Both the position numbers and the translations under genes were made by a program. The notes under the pieces are model-generated. The model did no database searches, was not told the DNA's origin, and was given only the letters and a program-made list of their open reading frames with translations. DNA of 64,000 nt from a virus: IMG/VR virus record IMGVR_UViG_3300032006_000003, positions 18,757-82,756 of that record; one strand, 5' to 3'. Shown piece after piece: positions 51,438 to 63,800 of the stretch. The first letter of the stretch is position 1. Each line of letters starts with the position of its first letter.

Positions 51438-54400
51438 TTATATACTTAATAAGCCTGCTGCATATGAAGTTGCAAAACCGCCTCCGCCACCTCCACCAAT
51501 TTCAGTCTCCGCTTCCTCATTTGAAATGAAATATAATTTTCCGTCTGATTTAGCATACAATATAACCCCATCTCCATCAGAAGGAGCAGAAGGTGAAGAA
51601 ACTTCACCAGACATATGTATAGCACCAGCCACCTCTAGTTTTTGATCGGGATCAGCTACACCAACTCCTACATTTCCACTACTATTAATACGTATTCCAT
51701 TAGTAGTTGTACTACCAACATACAACATCATATACGCATTTGCATGAGTATCCGCATTGTTAATAGTGAATTCACCATTATAGCGTTTAAGAATGTTTGC
51801 TGCTGAAGTAGCGTTATTAGCAGTATTGCGAGTAATTAATCTTATATCTATGGCATCAGTTGTTGCTGTAGTAGATTGGTTATGTAAGTCAAAATACTTT
51901 ATTCCGTTTACTGCACCACCACTACCGTATGAGAAATCTCCAGAACCTTTCCAAGTATGTGTTCCAGCGGCTGTTAAAGTAAAATCGACAACCCCTGCTC
52001 TACCCATTCTTAAATCATCTTCATAAACATCCATAAAGTAATAGTTATATGTGGAGTCAAAATCAGCGGCAGTACCAAGTCGTAGTTCTCCACCTTCTTT
52101 GTTTGCAGTACCTGAACCATTTCCATCACCGCCCAAGGCATGGAATATACCGGGAGTTGTATCATTTAACCCGATATACATAGTAGCTGCACTAGTGTCT
52201 ATGAACCCTACTTGAACATTGTTATGCTTCCAAATGAAATCTGAATTATTTGCCGTGTCCATTGTGAAGCTACCAGTATTATTATCCATTGTAAAGCTAT
52301 TACCAGTATGATACATCTGCATATCAGTAGAAGCATTCCCAGAAGTGCCACCAAAAGCTAGATAGGTATTATCCAAGAAGTGCATTCTGTTTTGGTCTTC
52401 ATCCCAAAGCACATGTCGCCCAGCGGTAGCACCAAAGAAAGTAACATCTACTCCAGTATCATCTACTCCAAAATTAGTAGCACTTGTTATTTCAACTTGA
52501 GATGCAGGATTTAATGTTAAGTCACCAGCATTTGTGCTAATAGTTGATGCAACATCAAATTCCAGATGATCTGCACCTATAGAAGTATATTTATTAGCGG
52601 TGGTATGTTCTTCAGTAACAATTCCTAAACCATGTATGTCAGTAGCAAATATACGTACATGATCAGATAAATATCCCGGTTCACTTGGGTCTTCTTGAAA
52701 TTCTATATATGACTTTTGCAGAACTATGTTATCGGAATCACCGTCTAGAGTAAGATCACCACTTAACGTAGTATTACCAGTAACTGTTAATGTATTTGTG
52801 GCTTCAATACTTTTTGCTTTAAGGTCTGCATAATTATCTATTGTTACGTTTCCAGCAGTTGCTCCAACTTCTGCATTAGCTTGAACGAATGAGAATTTAT
52901 CTGTAGACTCATCCCATATCAAACCCATATTATTCTGATTGCCACGTTCAATAATGAATCCAGCATCGTATGAAGGAGTACTTGAAACATTTTTAGCTAA
53001 TACTATTAATGGGTCTTCTACTAATAAATTAGTTGTATTAACTGTAGTAGTAGTTCCATCCACCTGTAAATTTCCTGAGACAGTTAAATTATTTCCAATG
53101 GTTACGTCATTAGGTAATCCTATAGTAACCGCTCCTGTACTAGCAGATACGTCTACTTCATTAGAAGTTCCTGCCACGGTAGCAACATAATTTCCAGTTG
53201 TGCCAGAGCCTAATGTAATCTGCCCACCACTATTAGAGGCAGCGTGGGTATGATTTGCATTTGCAAAACCTGTACCAGAAATAGTTGGTGTCGTTAATGT
53301 TTTAGCTGCGAGAGTTTCGGTTCCACCTAATGTGGCAAAACTTTCACTTTGTAATGCAGTATTAAATTCCGCAATAGAACCTGTAAGTGTGTTTGTACCT
53401 AGATCAATAGATTTATTTGTAAGTGTTCCTGTAGCAGCATAAAGAACAGACATATCCATTCTTTTCAAAGTCCCTGCATCGGAAACCATAAGTTCATCTG
53501 TTGTTGCTAATCCACTTGATAACTCTGTTTGTCCTGAAATAACATTAGTATTTAGCATAGAACCTTCAACAGAAGTAGCTGCAATAGTAGCTGTTAGTGT
53601 AGCATTACCTAATGTCGTTAAAGTAGCATTTCCAGATAAATCTCCTCCTAAAGTAATAACGGGAGACTTATTAATAGTTACTGCTGAATTAATATCTCCT
53701 GAATCAATATTTGCATTCGTTAAAGCTTGGGAATTAAGGTCTTGAGCCGAACTCCATGTTAAGCCTCCTGAAATAGTTGCCGCAGAAATATCCCCCGAAT
53801 CAATATTAACATTTGTTAATGCTTGAGAATTAAGGTTTTGTGCAGCACTCCAAGTTAAGGCTCCAGAAATAGTAACTCCTGTCATATCTCCAGAATCAAT
53901 ATCAACATTTGTCATATTCTGGCTATCAAAATTTATTGCTCCAGCTGCTGTGAAGGCTCCTAATTTAGTTACCGTTAAGGTATCAGTACCAGATGCAAAT
54001 ACGATATCTCCGTCCGAAGTAAATCCTCCGCTACCATCTGAAAGTTGTACACGTCCAACAACACCATCAGCTGTTCCTGATGCTTGTGTAGCCATATCTA
54101 ATCGTGTAATCGTTATAAAAGTACTACCAACGGCTCCACCCTCCACATTAAGATTAGCCCCGCTATTTTGATAAAGCTGAACAGTTAAATAGTCAGTTGG
54201 ATCATCTACATAAACCGTAACTGAATTACCTCCAATTGCTGTTGCTTGATTAGAAGGAGCCACTATTCTATCTGTTAGCAATACAATATCAGTACTACCT
54301 GATACATCTCGTTGTGTGACTTTCATTTCCCTATAGCCTGCGGAGTCTACTGCCCATTCATGTCCGATAGCTACATGGTAATATCCTGTGCCTCCAAAAG

Positions 54401-57400
54401 TAAATCTATTCGTAGGAGAAGCCCCATGAAAGGCTCCTATATCATACGCTTCTGACCATATCCCATTACTACCTGATCCTAACGTTGTAGATGTAGCAGT
54501 AGTAATAGCTAGATCGGCATTTAAATAGGCTTTAATTCCTCTAAAGGCTCCGCCTCCAGCAATTGCTCCTCCATCAGTTAATTTTACTTCAGAATTTGTA
54601 TCATTACGATAATATAATTCATTATCTGTTTTAGCATACACCATTCCATAACCACTTGTTGCATTTGGTGTAGCTTGTTCTTTAAGAGCTAATGAATTAT
54701 TTTTAATTTCTACATTAGAGGCAGCAGCAAAGCTATTACTGTTATTATATTGAATTTCATTACCTGATCCGACTGCTGTACCACTAATACCTAGATTATC
54801 AAGTTTTACTTTCTTTAATGCATTTGCATTTTGATCCCATACCATTACCATATCTTGGGCTGTATCAATACCTGACGAAGAAGTTATTTCTGAATGTCCT
54901 GTAATAACATTAGTATTTAACATTGTTCCTTCAACTGCCGTAGCTTGTATAGTTGAGGTTCCCGTTACGTTTGCAGTACCATCGAATGCAGCAGAAGTCC
55001 AAACAACATCTCCTGTCATTCCTATAGTTCTAGGGTTAGCTAAAGAAGCAGCTGATTGAGCGGTTCCTGTGACTACTCCAGAGAACCCTCCTGAAGCAGT
55101 AAGTACTCCAGTATTAGGATTATAGGTTAAGCCTGAATCCGTTTCAATTCCTTGTGCGCCTGTTTGTCCGTCCACAAATGTTGGATACACCGTTTCATTA
55201 GTTGAATTATTCGCAGTTGACGTTACATTCGTAGCTTCTGTTGCTGTAGTAGCATTCCCTTCAAAGGTTGTAGCTACTATCGTTCCAGCAGTACCTGACA
55301 CGACTTCACTAGTAATAGTAGCATCGGGAATAAAAGTAAACTTACCCGTATTATCGTCGTAACCAAAAAATCCGTTTTTCGCAGTCGTACCATTGTGCCA
55401 CCTAAAAGCAATTCCTCTATCTTTATTATCGTCTGACGACGGGGCAGTATCTCCACCCACTTGGAAAATAGGATCATCAACTGTAACTGTCGTACTATTA
55501 ACAGTTGTAGTTGTTCCATTAACCGTTAAGTTACCTGTAATAGTTACGTTATTAGGAAGTCCGATAGTTACGCCTGCTGTCTCAGACCCGCTTCCCGTAA
55601 CCTCGACTTCATTTGCTGTGCCTGTAATAGTAGCTATATAATTTCCTGTAGTATGCGTACCTAATGTAATTAAGTTATTTAATGTTGTCGCTCCTGTACC
55701 GCCTCTAGCGACTGCTAACGTTCCTGTAGTATCAGCTATAGCAAGTGTCCCGCCACCAGCTGCATTGGTATGATCATGAGTTGAATTTACAAAACTTCCA
55801 ATAGTTGGCGTTGTTAAAGTTTTACTCGTTAAAGTTTCACTACCCGTTAAAGAAACGAAGCTATCTCCTTGTAGAGCAGTATTAAACTCAGCTAATGTTC
55901 CTGTGACTGTGTTTGCATCTAAGTCAATTGTTTTATTGGTCAATGTTTCACTATTTGCTACTGTTGCCAATGTTCCTGATGTTGGTAATGTAATGTTTGT
56001 CGTCCCACCCGTAGTCAATGTTAAAGCATGACTACCTGTTGTAAAGGCGTTACCAAAAGTTAAATCCCCGGAAATTTCTAATGTTCTAGCAGCATTATTC
56101 GGATCAATAGTAACTACTCTATTTGCTGTTAACGTAGTAGCCCCCATTGCTATCTGCATTTCATATGCCGTAGCTGCCTGTTTAATACCAAAAGAAGTAA
56201 GACCATTAATTGTGCCTGAATTAATATCTATGCCTGTTTGGGCCGTTGACCATGTAAGATCAACAGCTATCTCACCGCCTGATACCGTAATCGCTGAACT
56301 GGCTCCTAATGTTGTGCTATCAATGTTTCCTCCATTGATATCAAAAGCACTACCTTCAATTTCAGTACTGCCTGCCGTTAATTTACCTGATAGACTAAAA
56401 TTACCGATAGTTGTGGCGGCAATTGTATTAACAGTTAATATATTAGTAGATGCGTTATATTCAAATCCTCCTTCAGAAGAAAGAAGCCCATTCGCTCCTG
56501 TATAAATAACTTCCCCTGCTGTTAATCCATCGGCTGTTAAGGTATTTGCCCTAAAACCATGTGTTCCTATATCTAGGTTACCCATTGCAGTTAGAGCCGT
56601 AACTCGATAGATACTTACAGCATCGTCTGAATTATCTCCAATTTGAATTGCGTTATTGTCACCCGTTAAAGAATCAATAGCTAAACTACCAATATTTAAA
56701 ATGGCATCATCACTAAAGTTTAATCCTGATACAGCATCAAGAATTAATTCCCCACTAGTTGAACTAATGGTATTTCCATCAATTCGTATATTATCTACGT
56801 TAAGTTGCCCCGCTGTAAGAACAGATGTTCCAATATCAATATTTCCAAAGCTGCTAGAAACTGCTCCAGAAGCTAGTATACCTACTGTAGTTAACGATGA
56901 GGTAACAACAGCCGAACCCAATGTTGTAGCGTTTAAGGTAGACGCATTATTTATCTTAAACTCTTTTCCTGATGCTATATTCCAATGTTCGCTAGAGGTC
57001 CAATTTGTATTAGAACTATCCCATATAATAGTTTTATCTGTAGCACCTTTAAGTGTTATTCCACCGCCATTAGCTGTCGTGTTGGTAGGAGTTCCAACAG
57101 AACCCATCGTAATATTTTTATCGTCTACATCTAATGTTGTTGAATTAACTGTGGTAGACGTTCCTTGAATATCTACATCACCAGTAATTACAACTTTACC
57201 AGACCCTTTAGGTTCAAGACGTAAATCAATATTTGTATCGGTTCCTAAAGCTTTTAATATTGGAGGATTATTTACAGCACTATTTGTAATTTGTAAATAG
57301 TTAACTGCACTTGCTACAGGAGAAAAGACTATTTGTTCATTACCATTTGCATCTAAAATTGTAGTTAGAACGGGATTGACATAAGTCTTATTTGTTAAAG

Positions 57401-57653
57401 TCTGTGCGGCGGTTGTGATTACCATCTCACCATCAGCAGATAAAGCTGGAATTGTAGCCGTGTAATGTTGGCTGGCTTCAGAGGTATCTCCGTGACCTAA
57501 ATAAATACCGTAGGTTTCCGTAGGTAATTTAAGTAATAAAGCTGTATTAAGAACTAAAGAGTCGATTTCCGCATAATCGAAAAAACCGGGGCGGTCAAAT
57601 AAATTGCCCCCGGCTCCAGACGATAAGCCTCCCATTCCTCTACGGATTGGCAT
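51438..57653 (-). CDS. Giant tail fibre protein (2071 residues)
   Basis: A beta-rich, Thr/Ala/Gly-rich trimeric-fibre type protein. A short attachment head ([20 protein letters not shown]) is followed by many repeated shaft segments of the form [25 protein letters not shown] and [14 protein letters not shown]. The module [22 protein letters not shown] or a close variant occurs three times (near residues 180, 760 and 1540) and once in the 1477-residue fibre. Around residues 1230-1320 three 32-residue tandem repeats occur. The C-terminal part ([12 protein letters not shown] at the very end, EIGGGGGGG before it) is small and lacks an S74 dyad. It likely reaches the host surface. Confidence 0.78.
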   Translation of the reverse strand: MPIRRGMGGLSSGAGGNLFDRPGFFDYAEIDSLVLNTALLLKLPTETYGIYLGHGDTSEASQHYTATIPALSADGEMVITTAAQTLTNKTYVNPVLTTILDANGNEQIVFSPVASAVNYLQITNSAVNNPPILKALGTDTNIDLRLEPKGSGKVVITGDVDIQGTSTTVNSTTLDVDDKNITMGSVGTPTNTTANGGGITLKGATDKTIIWDSSNTNWTSSEHWNIASGKEFKINNASTLNATTLGSAVVTSSLTTVGILASGAVSSSFGNIDIGTSVLTAGQLNVDNIRIDGNTISSTSGELILDAVSGLNFSDDAILNIGSLAIDSLTGDNNAIQIGDNSDDAVSIYRVTALTAMGNLDIGTHGFRANTLTADGLTAGEVIYTGANGLLSSEGGFEYNASTNILTVNTIAATTIGNFSLSGKLTAGSTEIEGSAFDINGGNIDSTTLGASSAITVSGGEIAVDLTWSTAQTGIDINSGTINGLTSFGIKQAATAYEMQIAMGATTLTANRVVTIDPNNAARTLEISGDLTFGNAFTTGSHALTLTTGGTTNITLPTSGTLATVANSETLTNKTIDLDANTVTGTLAEFNTALQGDSFVSLTGSETLTSKTLTTPTIGSFVNSTHDHTNAAGGGTLAIADTTGTLAVARGGTGATTLNNLITLGTHTTGNYIATITGTANEVEVTGSGSETAGVTIGLPNNVTITGNLTVNGTTTTVNSTTVTVDDPIFQVGGDTAPSSDDNKDRGIAFRWHNGTTAKNGFFGYDDNTGKFTFIPDATITSEVVSGTAGTIVATTFEGNATTATEATNVTSTANNSTNETVYPTFVDGQTGAQGIETDSGLTYNPNTGVLTASGGFSGVVTGTAQSAASLANPRTIGMTGDVVWTSAAFDGTANVTGTSTIQATAVEGTMLNTNVITGHSEITSSSGIDTAQDMVMVWDQNANALKKVKLDNLGISGTAVGSGNEIQYNNSNSFAAASNVEIKNNSLALKEQATPNATSGYGMVYAKTDNELYYRNDTNSEVKLTDGGAIAGGGAFRGIKAYLNADLAITTATSTTLGSGSNGIWSEAYDIGAFHGASPTNRFTFGGTGYYHVAIGHEWAVDSAGYREMKVTQRDVSGSTDIVLLTDRIVAPSNQATAIGGNSVTVYVDDPTDYLTVQLYQNSGANLNVEGGAVGSTFITITRLDMATQASGTADGVVGRVQLSDGSGGFTSDGDIVFASGTDTLTVTKLGAFTAAGAINFDSQNMTNVDIDSGDMTGVTISGALTWSAAQNLNSQALTNVNIDSGDISAATISGGLTWSSAQDLNSQALTNANIDSGDINSAVTINKSPVITLGGDLSGNATLTTLGNATLTATIAATSVEGSMLNTNVISGQTELSSGLATTDELMVSDAGTLKRMDMSVLYAATGTLTNKSIDLGTNTLTGSIAEFNTALQSESFATLGGTETLAAKTLTTPTISGTGFANANHTHAASNSGGQITLGSGTTGNYVATVAGTSNEVDVSASTGAVTIGLPNDVTIGNNLTVSGNLQVDGTTTTVNTTNLLVEDPLIVLAKNVSSTPSYDAGFIIERGNQNNMGLIWDESTDKFSFVQANAEVGATAGNVTIDNYADLKAKSIEATNTLTVTGNTTLSGDLTLDGDSDNIVLQKSYIEFQEDPSEPGYLSDHVRIFATDIHGLGIVTEEHTTANKYTSIGADHLEFDVASTISTNAGDLTLNPASQVEITSATNFGVDDTGVDVTFFGATAGRHVLWDEDQNRMHFLDNTYLAFGGTSGNASTDMQMYHTGNSFTMDNNTGSFTMDTANNSDFIWKHNNVQVGFIDTSAATMYIGLNDTTPGIFHALGGDGNGSGTANKEGGELRLGTAADFDSTYNYYFMDVYEDDLRMGRAGVVDFTLTAAGTHTWKGSGDFSYGSGGAVNGIKYFDLHNQSTTATTDAIDIRLITRNTANNATSAANILKRYNGEFTINNADTHANAYMMLYVGSTTTNGIRINSSGNVGVGVADPDQKLEVAGAIHMSGEVSSPSAPSDGDGVILYAKSDGKLYFISNEEAETEIGGGGGGGFATSYAAGLLSI
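53695..53960 (-). repeat. Three 96-bp tandem repeats inside the giant fibre gene
   Basis: The motif encoding [35 protein letters not shown] units recurs with starts at about 53701, 53797 and 53893, exactly 96 bp (32 residues) apart. The copies have diverged at the DNA level but keep the same length, which indicates tandem duplication followed by drift. They encode shaft repeats and could expand or contract by recombination to change fibre length. Confidence 0.8.
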
Positions 57654-57656
57654 ATG

Positions 57657-57986
57657 TTACCTCCCCCAGATAATACCTCGAATTCTGGCATTAGTTGATG
57701 TGGCTCGTAATATACTGATCTTAGAACCAATATAAACAGAGTCATCAAAATACCCTTCATCTTGAGGTACTAGCATAGTTGATGTTGATGCATCCTCATC
57801 GAATGCTATATAGGCTGGACCATTCTCTACTACAAACGAAACTTTATTACACTCTTCCATAGCTGTTGTTATATCTACAGCAGTTGTGGCATTACCATCT
57901 GTTGTTTCAACGGTAAAGGTTTTATTTTTACTATAATTTTGGAGCAGTTCAATTTCATTTCTCCAAGGCTTATTTCTCGTCGTCAT
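57657..57986 (-). CDS. Small beta-rich virion protein sharing a domain with the CBM-like protein
   Basis: A 109-residue protein. Residues about 45-109 (FVVENGPAYIAFDEDAS ... GSKISILRATSTNARIRGII) parallel the last 70 residues of the 337-residue protein at 7139-8152: an xxAFDxx strand, an acidic loop, then SxIxAxxxxxIRGxIWG at the end. The common domain suggests a shared binding partner on the virion. It lies just upstream of the giant fibre gene and overlaps the coiled-coil gene by 17 nt. Confidence 0.68.
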   Translation of the reverse strand: MTTRNKPWRNEIELLQNYSKNKTFTVETTDGNATTAVDITTAMEECNKVSFVVENGPAYIAFDEDASTSTMLVPQDEGYFDDSVYIGSKISILRATSTNARIRGIIWGR

Positions 57987-58983
57987 TTCCGTCCTCCCGT
58001 TTAAATTTCAAAAGGGTTGGTGAGCCTAACCCCATATATTTTCTATGGACTGCTTGTGAAGCTACTGGTAATCCTGCTCGTTTCATTATCGGAGCAGTTG
58101 AAAAATACCTAGGCTTCCTAACCTCAGTTAATAATGCAGAATTAAATTCAATTAATTCTTCTTTCTCCTGCAATAAATAATTAACTGTCTCTCCTAATTC
58201 TTCTATAACTATTGTACTATCAGATAGCTTTTGTTCTAAAGCAGATGATTTTGAGGTTGTTGTTGAAGATTCTTTACTTAACCTCTTGATCCAATTATCT
58301 AATTGGCTTTTAATTCCTTCTAAAGTCTCTATTTTCTCTCTAGCTGCTCTATTATCATTAATTAATTGTTGAGTCTCTAACTCTAAGTCTTTAAAATTAT
58401 TAAGAGTTAATGAAAGAGTCTTTGAATATTCACTATTGTCACTAACAAGAGTTGTATTTAAATTAGTTAATTCAGTTAATTTATTTTCTTGATCGAACAT
58501 TTTTACATTTTGGTCATGTATCTCAATAGATTGTTCTTCTTGTTTCTTCTGACTCTCTGCTAAATTAGTTTCAAAAGTCTCTAATACATTAATATAATGG
58601 TTAGTTTCTAATTTTAATTCATTACGTTCAGTAGTTACTTGTTGAAGATTATTTTCTAAAGAGGGAATTTGATCAAGCATTTTACGTAAATCTTCATTAT
58701 TCTCTTTTAATAAGTCTTGAGCAAGTTGTTGTTGCTGTAATTGTATACCTAATTGTCCATTTTCATTAGTAATTACTGTAAGTCTTTCTGAATTATCATT
58801 AAATCTTATTTGTAATTCATTATGTTGTTGAATCAACTCTTGATATTTCTTATTATCACTAGTTAAATCTTTAATTTGATTTTCTAATTTAGAAGTTTGA
58901 ACTTCATTATTTATTAATTTAACAACTGGTGATTTAATTTTTCTTTTTACAGGAGTTGAATTATTATAATCACGTAGTTTCAT
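57970..58983 (-). CDS. Long coiled-coil protein
   Basis: A protein of about 337 residues, residues 30-260 forming near-continuous coiled-coil (IQQHNELQIRFNDNSERL, EDLRKMLDQIPSLENNLQQ, KIETLEGIKSQLDNWIKRL), with a C-terminal basic segment (APIMKRAGLPVASQAVHRKY, MGLGSPTLLKFKRED). The ATG at 58983 is chosen; a TTG 12 nt earlier follows AAAGGA and could also initiate. Long parallel coiled-coils fit a fibre shaft, neck whisker or tail-sheath-free fibre anchor. Function not recognised. Confidence 0.66.
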   Translation of the reverse strand: MKLRDYNNSTPVKRKIKSPVVKLINNEVQTSKLENQIKDLTSDNKKYQELIQQHNELQIRFNDNSERLTVITNENGQLGIQLQQQQLAQDLLKENNEDLRKMLDQIPSLENNLQQVTTERNELKLETNHYINVLETFETNLAESQKKQEEQSIEIHDQNVKMFDQENKLTELTNLNTTLVSDNSEYSKTLSLTLNNFKDLELETQQLINDNRAAREKIETLEGIKSQLDNWIKRLSKESSTTTSKSSALEQKLSDSTIVIEELGETVNYLLQEKEELIEFNSALLTEVRKPRYFSTAPIMKRAGLPVASQAVHRKYMGLGSPTLLKFKREDGNDDEK

Positions 58984-59380
58984 ATTCTGAATCAATTCCT
59001 TTAATTATATACTGATCTCCATACTTCATTTCAAATTTTCCTTTGTCTAAATTAATAAACCATTCTACACCACCAACTACAGATTTAACCATATCTGATG
59101 TACTACCTGTAGAAGGATCAGTAACAGGATAACTACCTAAATTTAAAATGTCAAGAAACTCTCTCCAACTAGGGAATTCTCCATTAGGAGTAGCTTCTAA
59201 AATATCTGTAGACTCTACGTACATTATTTGTCCTGCTAATCGTTCTCCACCTCGTGATGGATCAGCAGGCTTAAAATATAAATACCCCCAATATTTTTTA
59301 GGTAAAGCCCTCTCTTCAACAGGTTGGACTTTCTTAGGTCTTCCCCTTTTACGTTTTTCTGTGCTATTATCTGTAGTCAT
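58970..59380 (-). CDS. AT-hook-bearing hypothetical protein
   Basis: A 136-residue protein. Its N-terminus KRKRGRPKKVQ is a textbook AT-hook, a minor-groove DNA-binding motif. The remainder is a small alpha/beta domain (YWGYLYFKPADPSRGGERLA, YVESTDILEATPNGEFPSWR, WFINLDKGKFEMKYGDQYII). It may bind AT-rich phage or host DNA. The end overlaps the coiled-coil gene start. Confidence 0.68.
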   Translation of the reverse strand: MTTDNSTEKRKRGRPKKVQPVEERALPKKYWGYLYFKPADPSRGGERLAGQIMYVESTDILEATPNGEFPSWREFLDILNLGSYPVTDPSTGSTSDMVKSVVGGVEWFINLDKGKFEMKYGDQYIIKGIDSEYETT

Positions 59381-59389
59381 ATTGACCTC

Positions 59390-60838
59390 CTATTTAAATC
59401 TCTTAACTGTTTTCCGTCTTTGTAATTTTGGAGAGGCTGCTCCCTTCGCCGATAAATATCGTTGAGAAGGATGTGGAGCCTCATGAGGTCGAGCCGTTCC
59501 ACTATCCGCAACTCCTCTAAATCTACGTCCCTCTTGCTGCCTACGAATTGGTCCTCTTCCATGACCTCCAACACGTCTTTCATGAACACCTGTACCATGT
59601 CCTCTAATACGCTTACCTCCCTGTACTTCTGATACGCTATGCCCATGATTTTCAGGACGTACCCATTTATGTTTAACTGCGTCCCAAACTAACCCCTGTC
59701 GTGGTGGCACAGGAGCATGGTCCTTCAATAAGTCTACCATGATATCCATTGCTTTAGCAATAGCCCCACCTTTAGCAGGAGTCTTTTGATGATAATCATC
59801 AGTTTTTTCAGACCAGAAATTTTGAATCTTCATAAATTCAGGGAAGTCATCAACTGATTTTTTAGTTCTCATAGCCCGTCGCATTGATCGTTCATGTCGT
59901 CGTCTATCTGCGGCTGAACGTTTTTCTTCTCGTCTTCGTTCCTCCATCTCCTCTCGACGTGCTTGACGACGTAAAGCTTCAGCCCATTCTGATTCTTGAG
60001 CAGCAGTCCTCTCTCCTCTTGGAGAACCTCCTCCTGATCGAACCGTATCATCACTTAATGCCCAGCCTGCCGCCGCAGCTAATAATCTAGCTAAATCGGG
60101 TCCCATCTTTGTTAAATCCATAGTTTTCTCCATTCCTTCATATGGTTTATACGCCCTTTTAGGAGCATCTTGTTGTCCATACTCCCAATATCGTTTTACA
60201 TTTTCTCCTGACATGTTAGGCTTATCCCACGGATAACCCCCACTTCCAAGATTACCTCCCTCTCCTTGCCATGCTCCCATTGCCTCTTGCATAAATTGTT
60301 GGAATCGTCTATCATCTTCAGAGGGTTCTTCTCCATAACGTTCTTTATATTGTTCTATTAAGTCAGGAGGTGCATTTAATTTAGCTTTTTCTAAGTCCAT
60401 GCCCTTTGGGGCAAAATCTGCAAATGGGTTTGGCCTTCTCGATGGAGCCTCCGTTTTCGGGGTTTCTGGTTCAGGCCCCCAAGGTAATTCATCAGATTCG
60501 TCTGAAGACTGGACACCACTCATTAATTTTTCAGCTTCTCGTACTAATTCGGCATAACCTTGTCCTGAGAAACCTTCTCGCTCAGTAATACCCGGAATTA
60601 TATCGGAAACTAATCTATCTCGTAATTGACCTCCCAAATTGCCTGATGAAAATATACCCTCAAACCACGGAGGAGCATCACCCGTACCTCTAGGAAACCA
60701 TTTCGCATTTTCTTTATGACGATCTCCTTTCCAACTAGGGTTGACTTGTATTAAAGCTGCGGTTGCCCAAGCATATGGATCATCTTTAGACGGTTTACCA
60801 TATGGTTGCCGCCCCTTTTCAATTTTTGTTGCTTCCAT
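59390..60838 (-). CDS. Arg-rich largely disordered protein
   Basis: A 482-residue protein. The N-terminal 130 residues look folded (PYAWATAALIQVNPSWKGDR, AKWFPRGTGDAPPWFEGIFS). The middle carries amphipathic helices (KTMDLTKMGPDLARLLAAAA; GGAIAKAMDIMVDLLKDHA) and a long Arg/Glu helix (RRQARREEMEERRREEKRSA). The C-terminal 100 residues are His/Arg/Gly-rich (GHGTGVHERRVGGHGRGPIR), likely nucleic-acid-binding. The LLK-type helices resemble those of the disordered proteins at 1825-5614. Possibly an internal, DNA-associated virion protein. Not recognised. Confidence 0.68.
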   Translation of the reverse strand: MEATKIEKGRQPYGKPSKDDPYAWATAALIQVNPSWKGDRHKENAKWFPRGTGDAPPWFEGIFSSGNLGGQLRDRLVSDIIPGITEREGFSGQGYAELVREAEKLMSGVQSSDESDELPWGPEPETPKTEAPSRRPNPFADFAPKGMDLEKAKLNAPPDLIEQYKERYGEEPSEDDRRFQQFMQEAMGAWQGEGGNLGSGGYPWDKPNMSGENVKRYWEYGQQDAPKRAYKPYEGMEKTMDLTKMGPDLARLLAAAAGWALSDDTVRSGGGSPRGERTAAQESEWAEALRRQARREEMEERRREEKRSAADRRRHERSMRRAMRTKKSVDDFPEFMKIQNFWSEKTDDYHQKTPAKGGAIAKAMDIMVDLLKDHAPVPPRQGLVWDAVKHKWVRPENHGHSVSEVQGGKRIRGHGTGVHERRVGGHGRGPIRRQQEGRRFRGVADSGTARPHEAPHPSQRYLSAKGAASPKLQRRKTVKRFK

Positions 60839-60853
60839 AGATCACCTCAATAT

Positions 60854-60860
60854 ATTATAC
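60854..60860 (-). promoter_or_regulatory. Putative -10 element near the right end
   Basis: Minus strand reads TTATAGTATAATATATTGAGG, starting at the stop of the large helical gene and about 16 nt before the next start. It shares TAGTATAATA with the copies at 17002 and 42750. A transcript from here would have only a very short leader containing the GAGGTG ribosome site. Confidence 0.4.
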
Positions 60861-63800
60861 TATAAGCCAGCAAATCTCCCTTGTTCAGGTTCTACCGTTT
60901 CTGGTTCAGGAGTATCCATTTCCTCTACGTTAGAAGGTTGAACCGTTGTTTGAGGTGTTTGACCTGTGAGTGGACCACCATATTGCTGATAAAAGGCTTC
61001 TACTGAACTAGTTGGTTGTTCAATTGGTTCTGGCTCTTTTGGAGGCTTAGAAGCATCTGCAATGCCTTGATTAGCAATTTGAGCATGTATACGATCTACA
61101 TTTTTCGGGTCTTCTAAACTCGTCATAACAATTTGATATCTAGGGTCGTCAGGTGATAATATATTATTTAAATGTTCTGTAACTTGTTGTCGTTTATCTT
61201 GTTGTGCTTGTGGATTAACAACGGAAGATATTAATTCTTTATGTGACTCTAAGAATTTTTGCTCATCAAAACGTCGTTGTGCATATTGATTCATACCCTC
61301 TATAAATATGTCTGTTTTACTACGAGGAATTAATCCTCCAAAATTTAAATTGAATAGTCCAAGAGGGGTATTTAAAAAGTCTCGTGTAATCCTTTTCAAA
61401 GAACGCATTACAGAGGCTCTTTCCATTACATTTGGAGCAACCTCTCCCGGAGTCCATTTACGAGATTCAAGCATCTGTAAAAATCTTGCTGCTGCCCCTT
61501 CTGCTGCCCCTATCGGGTCCGCATCGAAACCCTTAGAAGATTCTTCAGGAACAGGATTTCGTTGTATAATTGGATTATTTCCTAAGTTCTCTAGAGGGGC
61601 TGCGGAATATTGTCCTTTCTCATTTATATTTAATGGAATAATTGGATTAATAGATTGATCATCTAAATAATATCCCTGTGCATTATTATCCATATCCAAT
61701 CCTAATTGGTGTGCCATTATTGACGGCTTTATTTCATCCGGGTATAATGGAAGTTGCATATCAGGAGTTGTTGAATTATCAGGAATATGATGGATTTCAC
61801 CTTTATCCGTAATCATAATTGACGGGCTTTGTTCTAAGGGGCTACCTTCCAAAGGAATGATTGGACTAATAGTCTGATCTCCTACTTGGGTAGCTAAGAT
61901 ACCCGGATTACGATATAAGACCGCATTATTTGGAGAATCCTCTATATGCCTTTGATGTTCCTCTAAAAAGCGTGGATGTACCATTGCGTGTAGTTCAGGA
62001 CTATATATACCTTCTATAGTTTCCCCTGTTTCAGGATCGGTAAAGGTAGGCATTTCATCAGGCATAGGTCTATTTAAGGCTTCTTGACGTTCAGTTTTAG
62101 TTAAGCCTGCCCTATCTAATTGTTCCTGTGTAAAAGTTTTATTTTCTAAGAACCGAAGTTCCGTCAGTTTTAATTTATCTTGGATTTCTTGTAATCGTTT
62201 TTCACCCCCTTCTATAGCTTCATATTGTTCTCGAAGACTTTCCGCTTCCTTGGCATAAAGTTTATTTATATGATATTCATTGAAGGCTTCTTGTTGTTCT
62301 GGGGTTATACCCTGTATAATAGGAGGCATAATCTCATCCTCATACTCATCAGAGAATAATGTATTTAAATCTGTATTAGCAACAAAATCTTGGAACTCTT
62401 GATAGGTTTTACGTTTTTCTTCTAATGCTTTTTCGTTCTTCTCAACGTAATCCTCTAATTCATCTAAGCCACTATCGGGCTGATCTGAATGTAACAGTTG
62501 TAATTCAGCAATTAACTGTTGACCATTAAAATTAGGGTGTTGTTGAACAGCCCCCATTAATTGAGCATGTATTTGCCGTATCTGATCTTTCTCATCAAAA
62601 ATAAGCTTCTTATTAATATCAGTCGCTTGTAGATATTTAGCATTAAATAACACTAACTGTCTAGCATACTGCATAGTATCATCTACTGTTGCGTTTGGAG
62701 CCAACGGAGACTGTAAAGTCCCTATCATTTGCTGGGCTTGTAAACGTAAACCACTTACTGTTGCCGCATCTTCTTTCTCTTTATAATCTTGTTCATATTG
62801 TTTATAATCTTTATCTAACTCTTGAACAGTTTTATTCTGTAAAAATTCCGTAGTTAATTCCGCAGCATTCCTATTGGCTCGTTGATAAGCCTCTTGAACT
62901 TTAGTAATTAAAGTATCCTTATCTTCAAATTGTGAAGCATCAACTACATCTTTATGGAGATTTTTAAATTCCTTATCCTCCATCCTCTCTAGAAATGCAT
63001 AGTAACCTCGTGGAGTACTATTATCATCCAGTTCTCTTATATTCCAAGACGAATATTCCCAATCATTTCCGAAGCGTTGCTTCATAATATCTTCCATCTG
63101 CTGTTCTCGTAGGGTTAATCCTCTACGACGGAAATAAGAAGCGGTCGCAGGATCACGATTTGCATCTACCCCAGCTTGAATCTTAGAGTTGAAATCTTCG
63201 ATAGATAAGGTTTCTGTTGGAATATTTCTATTACTTTGAATACGCATCTCTTCTAAATTAGGGAATAATGCGATAAAAGATTCTGCATATTCAGGACTTA
63301 GTACATCACCGGGAGTTCCATCAGATTTAGCAAATGCCCATTGCAATGAACCCTGCTCTCCAATTAAGGTTAACATTGGGCGACCATTTTGATCTCGAAG
63401 CACATAAGTAGCTTCCTGCCCTTCTATTGCTTCGTCCGTTGCTTCTTCTGCTGCTTCTGCTAACGCCTGCTGTCTGACTTTCGCCCATTGGCCTCCTGTC
63501 TCGACGACTTCTTGGGCCTTTGGTTCGTCTGTAACTATCTCAGAGTCTAAAGCGTTAAACTCTAATTTTGGTCCTCGCCAATTTGATTCAATATCATTTA
63601 ACATTTCAATAGCAAGTTCTGGTTGAATAACCCCTTCAAATCGAGGATCGTCTAAAGGAATGCCCGCCCTATTTAATATTTCTGATACTTCGGAATCTAC
63701 TGGTTGAGCATCGTTTTCCGCCTGCCAAGCTACTATATCCTCATCAGACATAGCCCTTACTTTTTCTATAGCCTCTGTTCGATCTTGTCCTGCGGTTTCC

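Noticed and set aside
53695-53960. Tandem repeats as a mobile element or CRISPR
   Set aside because: The 96-bp units keep one open frame and encode fibre shaft repeats, with no unique spacers and no transposase.
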